From Archegozetes longisetosus (Eukaryota; Arthropoda; Arachnida; Sarcoptiformes; Trhypochthoniidae), in assembly GCA_018873245.2 (NCBI GenBank), contig JAEMBT020000003.1, forward strand, positions 11,811,843 to 11,875,842: a DNA stretch of 64,000 nt, in the 5' to 3' direction. The notes below the pieces were generated by a model. That model searched no databases. It was not told where the DNA came from and saw nothing but the letters and a program-made list of their open reading frames with translations. Position 1 is the first letter of the stretch. Every line of letters begins with the position of its first letter. The position numbers and the translations under genes are program-made. This document shows positions 27,808 through 39,065 of the stretch, piece after piece.

Positions 27808-28012
27808 CTCTTGTCTTAGTCTTAGTCTTATAGTCAAAAATTTCATTTCTCTTGTCTTAGTCTTAGTCTTATAGTCAAAAATTTCATTTCTCTTGTCTTA
27901 GTCTTAGTCTTATAGTCAAAAATTTCATTTCTCTTACCTTAGTCTTAGTCTTATAGTCAAAAATTTCATTTCTCTTATCTTAGTCTTAGTCTTATAGTCA
28001 AAAATTTTCGTT
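27808..28012. repeat. Tandem array, five 41-bp units
   Basis: Units start at 27808, 27849, 27890, 27931 and 27972, each beginning CTCTTgTCTTAGTCTTAG and ending near TCAAAAATTTCATTT. The period is exactly 41 bp, with point changes in the fourth and fifth units (CTCTTACC, CTCTTATC). Each unit itself contains three TCTTAG-like hexamers. Confidence 0.95.
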
Positions 28013-28106
28013 TTGCTTAGTCTTAGTCTTAGTCTTACTACTTGTGCTAGTTATCTCTTTATAGCATATATTATAACATTTTGAAATTTTTGATTATCTT
28101 CTAATA

Positions 28107-28713
28107 TCTATATAATAAAATGCTTAAATGCTCTTTCTGTACGACCAGTCAAAAACTTTCTTCGTGGTCATCACAGAGAAATCAGACTGGTCTCAATGTT
28201 TTTCATCTGACACAAAGAGTTAATTAAAGTATTTTTCAGACTAAAAGTTAACTACTATTCTATTTTTCAATTTCGTGAATACGCCACTTAATTGAAACAC
28301 GATACGATTTAAATAAGCAAAGTTCTGAACAAGAAAAGACATTGCACTACATGCAAGTAACTCGCACACATAGCAAACGAAAACAACGATTAGTAAAATT
28401 AAGCTAAATTTTTTAATATTGTTTTAAGATTTTTTAAAGTGAAATTTGAAGTGTATTTTGTATCTGTGTTTGTGCATGTAGTTATATTATTACAAATATT
28501 AGTGATTGTGATACAAGCAAAAGATTCGACGACTAATAAAGTCGTCGAAGATTTAGTAAGGCTTTAGAGTTATTCTAAGTTTATAGACTAATACTAAATG
28601 AGAGAAAAAATTGAAAAATCTCTATTTAAAGAACTATTTATTTGTTGAATAAAGTTTTAAATATTTATTTTTTATGAACTTAATAACGGGCTTTTGCCCG
28701 TATTTCTAGCTAG
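28107..28713 (+). mobile_element. Non-autonomous Helitron nested in the hAT MITE
   Basis: The 5' end is TCTATATAATAAAATG, preceded by A. The 3' end has a 6-bp hairpin, ACGGGC-TTTT-GCCCGT (28686-28701), followed closely by CTAGCTAG and then T. This fits Helitron rules: TC start, subterminal hairpin, CTRR end, insertion between A and T without target duplication. The length is 607 bp with no Rep/helicase coding. A second perfect 9-bp stem (28525-28533 with 28541-28549) lies inside. Confidence 0.8.
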
Positions 28714-29106
28714 TGTTTCATAAAATGATCAATAGACTAACAAAACAAAACTAAGCGCAAAGACATTCACTATTAAAACGTATTGCAATAGGAGTGCAAT
28801 TGTTTATCTAGTGATTTACAAATGGTTTTATAATTGAAAACTTCAAAAATGAATCATTTCTAATGGATTAAATGACCATATTTGTATCTAAACTTCTCAC
28901 TTTGTCTTAGTCTTAGTCTTACTCTTATAAATATGTTTCTCTTGTCTTAGTCTTAATTTTATAGAAAGAAATTTCATTTGTCTTAATCTTAGTCTTAATT
29001 TGAAAATCCAAAAATCATTTGTCTGACTTAGTCTTAGTCTTAAGCCAAACGATTTTAATATGTCTTATTTTGCTTAGTCTTATTCTTAGTCTTAAGCTAT
29101 ACATCA

Positions 29107-29802
29107 CTACTTGGGTGTCGTCTCAATGTCTAGGGGATTATAGAGCGATCTAAAGGCGCAAATTTTGAGGATTTTATAGTAAATATGGCTCTCATCGATC
29201 TCTACTGTTAAGCCGGGACCCCCGATTATAGCTGAATCGTCTCCAAAATATTTCGGGACTTGTCGAGCTGTGCTGAACCAATCAATAATTGTCTTCTTAG
29301 AGATCGCGAGTTGCTCTGCGGCTGTCTTGACTGAAAAACTGGCCGCAAAGCAGTATAAGACTTGAAGAACTTGCCGAAAAGTCAGATGAGAGCGACTAAA
29401 TAATGTCAAATCCAAGAAGTTCATTGTTTCACGACAGATGGATGAGCATTTTCGACGCTTGCGACAGTTGTTACAGTTGTTACATTTACTCCTATTAACG
29501 CAGCGCAGACGCCAGCCAAGCTTATGATCATGGTTTTCCTTCCTCATCGGCGATCCACATTTAGGGCAGTTTACATTTAAGAGCATGTGTTCCTCAGAAG
29601 GAATCAAACCAAAACGCATGCAAAAATCAATGGCAACATCCTCGGTTGGAAAGCGCTCATTAAAATTCAACAACCGGATGCCATGTAATTCGGGCCAAGA
29701 GAATAAGCGAAACCAAAAACGAAATAGACTTACCTTTACGACAAAGCGTATCAAAAAGTATTCCATAAGTTCCTGTACTCCAAAATCTTTGTGATATTGC
29801 AC
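29107..29802 (-). pseudogene. Merlin (ISXO2/IS1595-like) transposase, 3' half missing
   Basis: A 231-codon frame opens with a GTG codon, so its true start is unclear. It has the Merlin layout: a zinc-ribbon region with CPKCGSPM, the GWRLRCVNRSKC block, an HTH-like segment (SVKTAAEQLAISKKTIIDWF) and GGPGLTVEIDES, which carries the first acidic residues of the DDE/DDD catalytic core. After VEIDES the sequence no longer resembles the family and stops after 26 more residues, right at the hAT MITE target duplication. The remaining catalytic residues are therefore absent. A strong GTAAGT lies within the frame near its start, so the 5' part may be spliced or eroded. Known activity of the family is cut-and-paste DNA transposition; this copy cannot be functional. 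Confidence 0.85.
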
Positions 29803-29809
29803 AAAATAT

Positions 29810-31436
29810 CACAGAATGATAAAAGGACTACAATTAAAAAAATACTCTTCAAAAGTTTAAAATATTGCACGAAATATCACAAAATATCACTAACTGAAAT
29901 AAAACACAATAAATAAGTCTGAACTCTTCGAAAGCGGAACCTAGAATGATCGACTAATAAGAAATTGCGAAGTAGAGATCGAATTTTCATTGGCTGCGCT
30001 ATTTCCTATATGTTCCTACTAGAAGTGAACAAGTGCTTCCACCTAGCGGGAGTAATATATAAAAGTACGGTTTTCTCGAGAACGCCAATAGTTACCGAGG
30101 TCAGGACTTCGGGAAATGACTTTCCGTACCTTGAAGACCCTTAAAAGTGGTGAACTGACTCGGGCCCCGAAAAGTAAACTCCAACCTATTTCGGCTTTTA
30201 CTAAACTAAAATTCATTCGATTACGTTCATCAGACCAAGGATTTTGGCAGTAGGAGACGTGTTGACAACAAACCTGCATTTTTTGCATTAAACAAAAACT
30301 TATAGTGGAAGTTTCTTAAATTAAATCTTAAAAGTGTAATATTTCTGTCCCGCAAAAGGTGCATGCGGGACGCAACTTTTAAATGCGGAACACTTGGTTA
30401 CCCTACCGGTAGCTCATATTTACTCTTTACTTTTTAGGCCAATATTAGACAATATTAGACTCATTTGGCAAATTTTATAAATACATATGAATACATATCT
30501 GAGGGGTTAGTAGATATTTCACATATAGAGTAAATATTTCTCCAAATTCTACTCTTAATTAGAGAAATCTTATAGAAATCCTCAGTTATGGTTTAAATAA
30601 ATTCATTGTTTTGAATAAAAACACTGAATTTGCCAAAATTAATGCAATTTGTGACAGTATAAGTGGATACGAAGTTCGACACGATCTCTATCTGCTGAAG
30701 AAATGGTATCGTTCAAATTTGCACCAATAACTAGTTGTGGAGTTGAAATAAGTTCTTCCAAATATAAAAGTATTGTTTGTGCTAGTGGTTGTCGTTTACT
30801 GAAAATAATCTAAAATACTATTTTATAGTCAATTGTAATTTTCAGTTCTTAAACTAAAATTGAGATAGAATGACTATATAATAAATAAATATTAACAAAA
30901 TATTTGAACGAGTTCCATATCTTTACTTCCAAAACATTTTCAACAACTTTACTCTCAAAATTTTCAATGAAACTTTCAAATAATCCTAAGGTTATCTTTT
31001 AACCTTTGAATTAAATTAATTTTTATTTTAAAAATTTACTGAATTCTACAGAATTCCGTCAAATTCTGTTTATTTAGGAGAAAAATCTTCTTATATTTGA
31101 CAAAAGTTGTTGTTTACAAAAGAAATGTTGATTACGGTAAAGAGTTTAATTATAAGCGTTTGGAACAAGTTGATTATAATTGCTAAATTTCAGTCCTAAA
31201 GATTCAAGTTTTTCTTACACTTCTATAATCCTTTTAAATTTTGAAAGCTTTCCAAAAGGCTACTCAGAGACTGACGCCTTGAATTTATATTATTAAATGC
31301 AGACTAAGGGCTTTAGTTTGAGGCTAAGACTAAAGACTAAGGTATAGTTTTAGTCTTAGTCTCAATTTTCATCACTAGGAATAAATCATTAAAGTTGATT
31401 AAAATGAGTAAAATTAACAGAAGGCTCAGTTTGAAC
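29810..31436. other. Intergenic region with repeat debris
   Basis: Contains direct AAATATCAC-type words at 29803-29890, a GC-richer patch at about 30040-30290 with an 81-codon minus-strand frame of no recognised family, and a TCTTAG-like repeat end at 31290-31375 in the opposite orientation to the array at 27.8 kb. No gene can be supported. Confidence 0.45.
31290..31375. repeat. Solitary end of a TCTTAG-type hAT MITE relative
   Basis: GACTAA-rich sequence (for example GACTAAAGACTAAGG) that turns into TAGTCTTAGTCTC and ends ...CATCACTA, the same eight bases as the right end of the MITE at 29109. The matching left end was not found, so this copy is probably truncated. Confidence 0.5.
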
Positions 31437-33274
31437 TCATGGACATTTACATTTGGGACATTCTCCAGGAGTGACCGCATATACATAACACGGATCATTA
31501 CACTCCAGTTCAGGACATGGTCTCTCGCAAGAACACGCCTGACATCCGTTCGCATCAATAATTGTCGTGCAATTAAATCCGGCGCATGAAAGACCTCCTG
31601 GAATAAAAGGTGGACATTTCTGTTGTTGTTCGTTGACTTGTTGAGCTGGTCGTAAGTATTCTGGTGGAATTTGCTCCTTCACTGGACGTGTCAGTTCTGA
31701 CGGAAGTATTGGTCGTAACCAACGCGTCAGATTTGATGTAGCTTGTTGTAATGCCGGACGCACTAATTCTGATGGACGTTTAGGTTGTATCGGTTTTAAT
31801 GGTTGCGATGGAAGTGTTTCAGCTCTTACACTCTTTTTAATGCAAGTGAATTCTGGTGGTATAAGACACGTACATTCGGTTCGAACTCTATCAACGTCCA
31901 ACTTTTGGCCAATTCTGTATTGTTGACCATCAAACGAACAGTGCAATGGTTTTGGCGGCGCTTTTTTTTATTCATAAACAAAACAAAAGTTTGATGAAGA
32001 GCATGAAACTAATAAAACTTCTAAGTTGTTAGAATACGATTTTTGAGCCTTTAAACTATTACTTAACTGATACGATAAAACATTTAGTTCATCGATATCT
32101 TATATTTTACTACAATCTCTATATTCTATGAAATAGCCCAATACTTACGACAATGGTAGCCAACTGGACAACAAACTCCTTCATGATAAATAGGAATACA
32201 TCCCTCTTTAGACTTTGCATTAAATTCAAAATCACAACCTGTTTTCCTACAGGCACTGCTACTAAGAGGACTGCTTTGGTTCCAATCCTCGCTACAAGTG
32301 CACACGATACAAGGATCTTCTTTGGGATATATTTGTTCTCCTAATTTGTATTCCTTGCCATTATATAAACATTTTCTCATTGTTGCCAACTCTTTATTTG
32401 AAGGACATTCTCGACGTGAAGAACAACATTTACCCGATTCATAAACATTATAACAATTATCTGGTAGAAGACTATAGTCTCCAAAACATTCGACATTAGC
32501 GCATGTGATCTTTGGGTTTGAAATGTTATATCTATCAATGTTTCGATCACAAAAACAAGCTGCTTTGCAAGGATCATCAACTGGCACTTTTTCGTCGAAC
32601 TTGTAAACATGTCCCTTATATTCACAACCTATCAATCGATGAATAAGTTGTTGATGAAAAAATTTTAGAAAACTCTTTATTAAAGTTTCTATTGGTCTTT
32701 GAGGTTAGTATCAGGTTTAATAAACAAATATTTTAGATACAGACCAGTTGGCGAAGTTTCAACCAGCTTTTCCGGACAATCAAAATATTTAGGGCACAGC
32801 TTTTCGCAAATAATCTCTCCCTCAACTGGTTTGCATCCCTTCGCGTAATAGTGTTTCAAATATTTTTCGTTTTCCAGACATTCGGCACAATAAGGATGTG
32901 GGCGCACGGGCGTACTTGCTAAGCGAGGATTTGGCTCCGAAGATTCTGTGTGATTCGAAGTTTTATTAGCAGTTGGTTCGATGTCGAGTGTACCAAATTC
33001 TGGATCTTTAATATCTAGCGTGTTAACTCTCGAAACATTATCAGTAGTCGGTAGTCTTAGTGTTTCCGGATAACTTTCTTTATATTCTCGCGGACCTTTG
33101 GGACGATCTTTAAACAAACGAACTGACAATTTTTTATAGATTATATCAAATCGTTCAATTGTTTAATCTGAATTCTAATTTTTGTTGTCTTTACTCACTA
33201 TTCAGTTGTCCAAACGAAACTGAAGCCGAAACTAAAATAAGAATACAAATAATTGAGTGATTTTTCACATTCAT
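31437..33274 (-). CDS. Secreted cysteine-rich protein with VWC-like and antistasin-like segments (4 exons)
   Basis: Exon 1 is 33274-33199 and encodes a signal peptide (MNVKNHSIICILILVSASVS, cleavage near FGQ). Exon 2 is 33122-32745, exon 3 is 32628-32149 and exon 4 is 31960-31437. Total 1458 bp, 485 residues. Exons 1, 3 and 4 have good GTGAGT/GTAAGT or AG borders. The exon 2 donor (G|GTCTGT) is weaker and chosen for phase. Exon 3 holds two tandem domains of about 80 residues with the CxYxGxxYxxGExxxxxDPCxxCxC layout (CEYKGHVYKFDEKVPVDDPC and CLYNGKEYKLGEQIYPKEDPC), each ending in CC-x4-C, as in VWC proteins. Exon 4 has a Pro-rich spacer, then GLSCAGFNCTTIIDANGC and CPELECNDPC repeats like antistasin modules. 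Probably extracellular; ligand or protease target unknown. Confidence 0.85.
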
Positions 33275-34688
33275 TTTTGACTTTATTTTATATAAAATAT
33301 CGAATGAATAGAAATATAATGCGTAAAATTGATGGAAAGAACTTGACTTTATGTGATCTTTGCTGTATTAACTTATCATTGGTCTAATTTATGAATTTGA
33401 ATGGAAGGTATTGTTAGCATGATTTAGATTCATACTCATAAATACATGTACAAAATGTTACCACCAAATGATTATTTTGATATGGTTCATAGTCTAAAAA
33501 CATACAAACCTTGACAAATTTGTAATCAAACTTTAAACTAAATTTCATATTCACAAAAATATTTATTGTACAATATTTTAGAAAAACTTTCTCAGGTTTT
33601 AGTCACTATCTCAAAGTTTTTTTTGTTTGTGACGACATTTTGTATTGAATGAAGACTTGAGATGCATTAATAAATAAAAGCAATTTGATATTTAGTCTGA
33701 ATTAGTCTGAATCACGCATATGTCTAAATTTGATTTAAACCAGTGGTGAGCTGGAGCCGGTTCGCACCGGTCGTTAAAAGCTGTGTTGAAACCGATTTTT
33801 TGAGAAAAAGTTTGAGAACTGTTGTTGAAACGTAAAAATGAATTTTTTCTTGTAAAAACGGAAACTTTTCTTACTTTTTCTTTTAAAATGGACTGTTTTC
33901 AAGTCAAAGTGTTAAAAAGTGTAGATTTCCTTGACTTTTTGCATTTTCACTGAAATGGTTGATAGTTTATTAGTTATTTTTGGATCCTCAAGGTTAGACG
34001 AACAATTAGTTTATTACATTTTAATAATTCAATTGTTTGCAGAAAAGTGTTCCAGTTTTATACGAAAGTCAATTTTGTCCAAATATGTATTACACAATAT
34101 TAGAAATCCTTGAAGTTTAAAGATTTGCTTGTGATAAAAATTTTATTTAAAACCATAGCTCAAAAGTAGATTAAAATAATTTGACAAACTTATAATTTAA
34201 ATATTTACTTAAGTTAAGTGAATAATAAAGCATCAGAGAGTTTGTGTTAGTCTGAATAGAAACGGAATCACCTCGAAGTTTCGAAATCCAGTTTCCAAAC
34301 TTTATACTAGAAAAATATTCAAATTTTCTAAGCTCAAAATAAACTCAATTTTGGAACGAAATATTTTCAAACATCAAGTAGATCAAAATTGTACATTAAT
34401 TTAATAAATAAGTTTAACTTAAAAAACTTGTTTTAACTATCATCAAATTGCAGAGAAGTCCCAATAGATCAAGTGATTAGCAGACTGAGAGACTTAAAGA
34501 TAATAAAAACTTTAAAGCTTTTCATTCACTTATAAGCATTCTTTCGTAAATGATTTTCTATTTTTCAACGTTTCCTAAAATAAATTATGAATGATTTAGT
34601 TTATTTAATTAAAGTAATCTCAGTTTTATATCTGCAGTTCATAATAATTTGATGTTTTGTAAAGTTAGGTCTACAACGATACAGACTG
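33275..34688. other. Intergenic region
   Basis: Promoter side of the secreted Cys-rich gene, followed by AT-rich sequence without recognisable genes, RNA genes or terminal repeats. Confidence 0.45.
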
Positions 34689-34694
34689 TTATAA

Positions 34695-35397
34695 GGGTAT
34701 ACCCCGATTGATAGAAATCCACTTTATAGACATCCACTTTATAGACATCCACTTTATAGGCATTTCACTTCATAGACATTTGACTGCATAGACGTTTGAT
34801 TAGAGAGACGTTTCTAAGCTATTCAAAATAATTCTTTAAATTTATTTACACATTTGTGACTTTTAAAATAATTGTATATTAATTAAACTGAAAATCAAGT
34901 GCATCGAATCTCATATCTACTTATCCGTTAATCTTATAATCTTATGATAATTAAGATATTTAACACGCGCAAAATGCAAACTCATTCAACTATTTTTCAA
35001 GTGAATGAAAAGTGATTTTTATTTTGAGTCTATTCAGTTCAATATATTAATTTGTTATTTAATTAGAATATGCATATCTATATTTGAATTTTACTAATTG
35101 GTTAGAGTTTGTGTAATCTATCGGTAAACCACGTCTGAATTAAGTTTCATTCAATCTAACAAAGGAAAAAAATGATCACTTTTCAAAATTAGATTCAATT
35201 AGATTGTTTAGAATTAACATCAATAATTTCCTCAATAACCAGAATTTTCATTATCGAATAATTAGTCTATTAAATGAAATGTCTATAAAATGAAATGTCT
35301 ATGAAGTGAAATGTCTATGAAGTGAAATGTCTATGAACAGGAATGTCTATAAAGAGGATGTCTATAAAGAGGATGTCTATAAACTGGGAAGACACCA
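34695..35397. mobile_element. Fold-back type MITE with tandem-repeat TIRs
   Basis: The left arm (34695-34800) has repeats of ATCCACTTTATAGAC, grading into ATTTCACTTCATAGAC. The right arm (about 35265-35390) has the reverse complement forms (GTCTATAAAGAGGAT, GTCTATGAAGTGAAAT). The two ends read inward begin GGGTATACCCC and TGGTGTCTTCCC. TTATAA lies directly outside both ends (34689-34694 and 35398-35403), a likely palindromic target duplication. The 703-bp element has no coding capacity and could form a long stem. Confidence 0.75.
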
Positions 35398-35571
35398 TTA
35401 TAAGTGATAAACCAAAGGATGTAAAATAAGATTGAGCTCAGCTGATAATCAATATGTCAATCATTTTAATGAGCAAAATTACATCAATATTACAATTTTT
35501 GTTATCAATCTATCAGTTTCTTAATAAACATTCAAAAACAATATTTCTATAAAAATACAATGGGTTTTATT

Positions 35572-36321
35572 TAGCTCTGTGCAAACTCGGTTACTATGAA
35601 CTAATCGGTTACTGTCACTTGAAAATACTCGATTATTCGGTTACTTTTACTGTTACTTTTCAGAAATTGATTTATTAGGACTAAAGCTACAAAAATAATT
35701 AATTAAAAAATATAAGTGAGTATTACTTAAAGATTATAAATTTGAACCGAACCTGTTATAATTAATCTTATTTATAATAATTAAAAACTCTTAGAATCAG
35801 ATACAGAAATAGTAATATTCGGCAGAATGTTCTTGAATAGTATAGAAATTATTTCTTTAAATTTGATAAATTACAGCAAATAAATCTAATCATTTCAGTT
35901 TTATTTCCACCAAAATTTGTTCTTCGATCACTTATTAACTGACCAATTTTAGAAAATAATTGTTCACATGGAATTGAATTGCCAACAACATAAATATTGT
36001 TGAACTAGTTCTGATATTAATGGAGAATATTTACAATTTATACTCCACCACTCTATTCATTCGGTTCCTTATCTGAACTCAAACAAGATTTCATTTCTTG
36101 TGATGCTTTGGCTAAAGCATGGTGTTTGTAAAGATGAAACAGAACTAGTACTTGGTATTTTGATATCGATATCAATTAATCGTTTAAACAAAAAAAGCAA
36201 ACCAATAGAAACAATGGGAAAACTTTAAAGAGTAACCGTAAAAGTAACCGTACGCAGAACCATGTAACCAGTAACTGGTTATTTTATTAAGTAACTGAGT
36301 AGCCAGATTCGCACAACTCTA
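35572..36321 (-). mobile_element. hAT element remnant with C-terminal transposase and target duplication
   Basis: Terminal inverted repeats are TAGCTCTGTGCAAACTCGG on the left, and TAGAGTTGTGCGAATCTGG on the right read inward. They are flanked by GTTTTATT (35564-35571) and GTTTTATC (36322-36329), an 8-bp duplication with one change. The interior, read on the minus strand, carries the hAT dimerisation region in two frames: IEWWSINCKYSPLISELV, then NSIPCEQLFSKIGQLISDRR, ending at a TAA at 35849. This shows a frameshift. At 750 bp the copy lacks the N-terminal and DDE parts. Confidence 0.8.
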
Positions 36322-36464
36322 GTTTTATCATATGATTAAGGTTTTCGAAACTTTATATCTCGAAGTGTAACCATCGAAATTAACTCTAACATATGATTGA
36401 ATGACAGATTTAGTAGATAATTGTCAAAAATATAAGATCAATGCAAGAAAGTCATGAAAACAAG

Positions 36465-36900
36465 ATCTCGTCTCATGAGACGTAGACGAGACGGATAAGC
36501 AAAATTTTATTAAATGAAAATTTTTTACTACATAGAAACAAATACAAATTGAAATGCTTTTTAATAAAAACTGGTCGATATGTTCAGTGTTCAAACGACT
36601 TCTTTTGCTTGTTTCACAAAGTTCTTTAATGAGCTTTTCAGTGTGAGATTTAATTAAACTCATTTTTGCAATAATAAATTGATTTGATATGAAAATTATA
36701 ATTTAAACATAAAATCATCTTTAATAAACAACTGAGACATGCATCATTTTGAAGTATTTGAACATAAAACATATGCCCTAATCGTAAGATTAAGATAAGT
36801 GTTCCTCCAATACATGAGACGAGATGATACGAGATTTCTAATTTTGAAAAATAATCGACGAGACGAGACTGAGACTGAGACTGAGACCAGATGAGACGGA
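36465..36900. repeat. GAGAC-rich repeat pair in inverted arrangement
   Basis: A perfect 13-bp inverted repeat, ATCTCGTCTCATG at 36465-36477 and CATGAGACGAGAT at 36813-36825, with further GAGAC/GAGACT hexamer runs at 36840-36900. The design recalls the TCTTAG-filled MITE at 27.8 kb, but clear ends and a target duplication were not found. Confidence 0.45.
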
Positions 36901-37019
36901 GGCTCCAAATCCAAAAATTTTAAAGACTAATGTAAGACATTTATTGAATTACACTAAACAAACACAAACGATGGTTACGAGTGTTCAATGTTTGACACTT
37001 TGCTTTACACACCTGTAGC

Positions 37020-37690
37020 GCGATTCTGGTACGAATCCTAAACTTGATCGTTACTTAACTTTAGGATCGAATTTAAAGATCGCTTTATGATTGATCGTTA
37101 AGTGGCTTAGGGATTGATTCTCAAAACAAATCGTTAAACGATACTTAAAAAATGCATTTTTATACACTTTTAGTACGAACTTTGAGACACTTATTATATG
37201 AATAACAATAACATTTGTAAACAATATAAACATTAGTTAAAAATGTACATGTTTAATCACTTGTACAGTTATTGGTAATGCATGATTCCGTTTTGTTGAC
37301 GTTTTAGATCATTGAATAATAATCGGCACAAATAAACAATATCCTTTCGTGTAAAAGTTACCTTTGAAACACATTCGATATCATTATAAATCTCAATTGG
37401 ATTTTCACTGCCTCTGAAAAACCACAATTTCCTTAAACTTGTTCGGGTTTGATCTTCAATACATAATACTCGAATGTATAATGAAATATTGTTATTTTAT
37501 GATATAAAGCTAAATTTATGATTTAAAAGTGAAAATATAAGCGTAAACAATAGTTAAGTATAGCTTAACGACAGGCTAATGCTTGTCTCTAAATTAAGTA
37601 TCAATCTTTAATTAACGAGAGCTTTAAGAATCGATCATTACTTAAAATCGTACTAAACTTGATCTTAAAATTAAAGATCGCTGAGAGAAT
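37020..37690. repeat. GATCGTTA/AAAGATCGC repeat-rich segment
   Basis: Words such as TAAACTTGATC, TTACTTAA and TTAAAGATCGCT recur at both ends of this segment (about 37039-37085 and 37640-37685). Several small palindromes are also present, for example GTTAAG-TATAG-CTTAAC near 37550. Possibly a decayed MITE; borders are uncertain. Confidence 0.35.
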
Positions 37691-37699
37691 AGCCTCCCA

Positions 37700-39056
37700 G
37701 GTTTACAACTACTCCAAACATATTTATACATATATTGATCACTAATTTTGGTGTCATTTTTTTGACTCATTCTCTTAATGCCTTTATTTAAACAAAATAC
37801 AATTTAATTCCTTTCCATTAATTATCTAAAAATACAGAAGTCATTTCTAATGTGTTTCAAATTAATATGTCATTGAGTTCTGATGCCGCTCAAAGCAATG
37901 GTTTCAGTCCAATTGTCTTATAATTGCAATCACTACTATAAATATGAATGTATTGTTCTGTAACTTTTTGTTAGTAATATTGGTTCACATTTTGAATGCG
38001 TTGCAACTCTTTACAAACAAAACGTTAGTTTTCATCAAAGACAACAATTATTGTCTTTCAAATGTCTTTATTTCCTATAAACGATTTGTTCGTTTGCCCT
38101 TCAATTCAGATTTGATTTTTGTGGAATAAGTGTTTATTTTAATGAACAACAAATCTTTTCTTATAAAAGGGTCACTTCTTAAAGATAAGCAGTAAAACAC
38201 TTACAGAGACCGAACTTTTGCTTCAAATTTTTCAGTTTTTAACTAATTTCTGTTTCAGACAATATTTTTTAAAAATTGATTCAATTTTGTCTCATTGCAA
38301 AAATAGCAGTAAATGTTTGACTCAACTCAATGTCGTACTGATTCAATTGGAGACACTCGTGAATGCGTCAGTTTACGAACATCTGCTAAAATTGACTTCG
38401 ATTTGTTTACACAATCCTCAAATATTGTTAACCTTTAGCTCGTTTTTTATTAGCTAATATTTATTGAAAACCAAAGCAATCGTTACTTAAACAAAGCCTT
38501 TAATTGAGTTAACTACGGGTTAACTGAAATGAGTGATTAAAATTAGTAAATGATAACTAATTATCATTCTGAACATGTGTTTGCTTTGAAAAAAGTGAGG
38601 ACAGCAGCCAATTGATTTAACTGTGAGAAAATCAGGAACCGTTTCATTAATACTTAGGCCAATAGCACAAATCGAGACTTAACTAAAACTGTTTTAAGCA
38701 TTTGTTGTGCAATCAGTTTTAAAACGCATTTTAGGTTTTAAGTCAGTTTTAAGACTTAAAACCGTTTCAGATAGAGTTGTGCGTACGGTGCTTATTGATT
38801 AACTTAACCTAAAATCCAACGCTTGTTTGGGTTTAGGTTTAGGCAGCAATCTGAAATCTGTCTAATTTAAAACTAATTGATTCAATTTCCTAAACTTAAT
38901 TCATTTCTAAATTGAGTCCTCGTTACAGCAATTGCCGGCAACCAGGAGGTGCTGACACTGTCTTAAAACGGAAACTTCAGTAACTAAAAGTTTGGAGCAG
39001 CGGTCAATTATTGCATAATTAAGCTATATCTAATAAATTATTGGTTTAACACATTT
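37700..39056. other. Intergenic region with one strong hairpin
   Basis: No gene recognised. Contains a perfect 11-bp stem at 38734-38744 with 38753-38763 and, just after it, TAGAGTTGTGCG near 38776, which resembles the hAT terminus at 36321 but has no partner in view. Confidence 0.45.
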
Positions 39057-39065
39057 ACAGTTGCC

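Larger units (their letters stand above)
27777..29109. mobile_element. hAT-type MITE filled with TCTTAG repeats (interrupted by a Helitron)
   Basis: The ends are imperfect terminal inverted repeats: TAGTGTTGTATAGCTTAGAG on the left, and the right end read inward gives TAGTGATGTATAGCTTAAGA. Both are flanked by the identical 8-bp sequence CTTGGGTG (27769-27776 and 29110-29117), the target duplication size of hAT elements, and TAGNG is a hAT-style terminus. The interior is mostly TCTTAG/GTCTTA-like hexamers, including five 41-bp tandem units from 27808. A Helitron (28107-28713) sits inside, so the MITE itself is about 726 bp. It has no coding capacity, so mobilisation must have been in trans. 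Confidence 0.8.

Noticed and set aside
30043-30288. 81-codon minus-strand frame in a GC-richer patch
   Set aside because: No recognisable domain; all three frames look equally arbitrary. Probably repeat debris.
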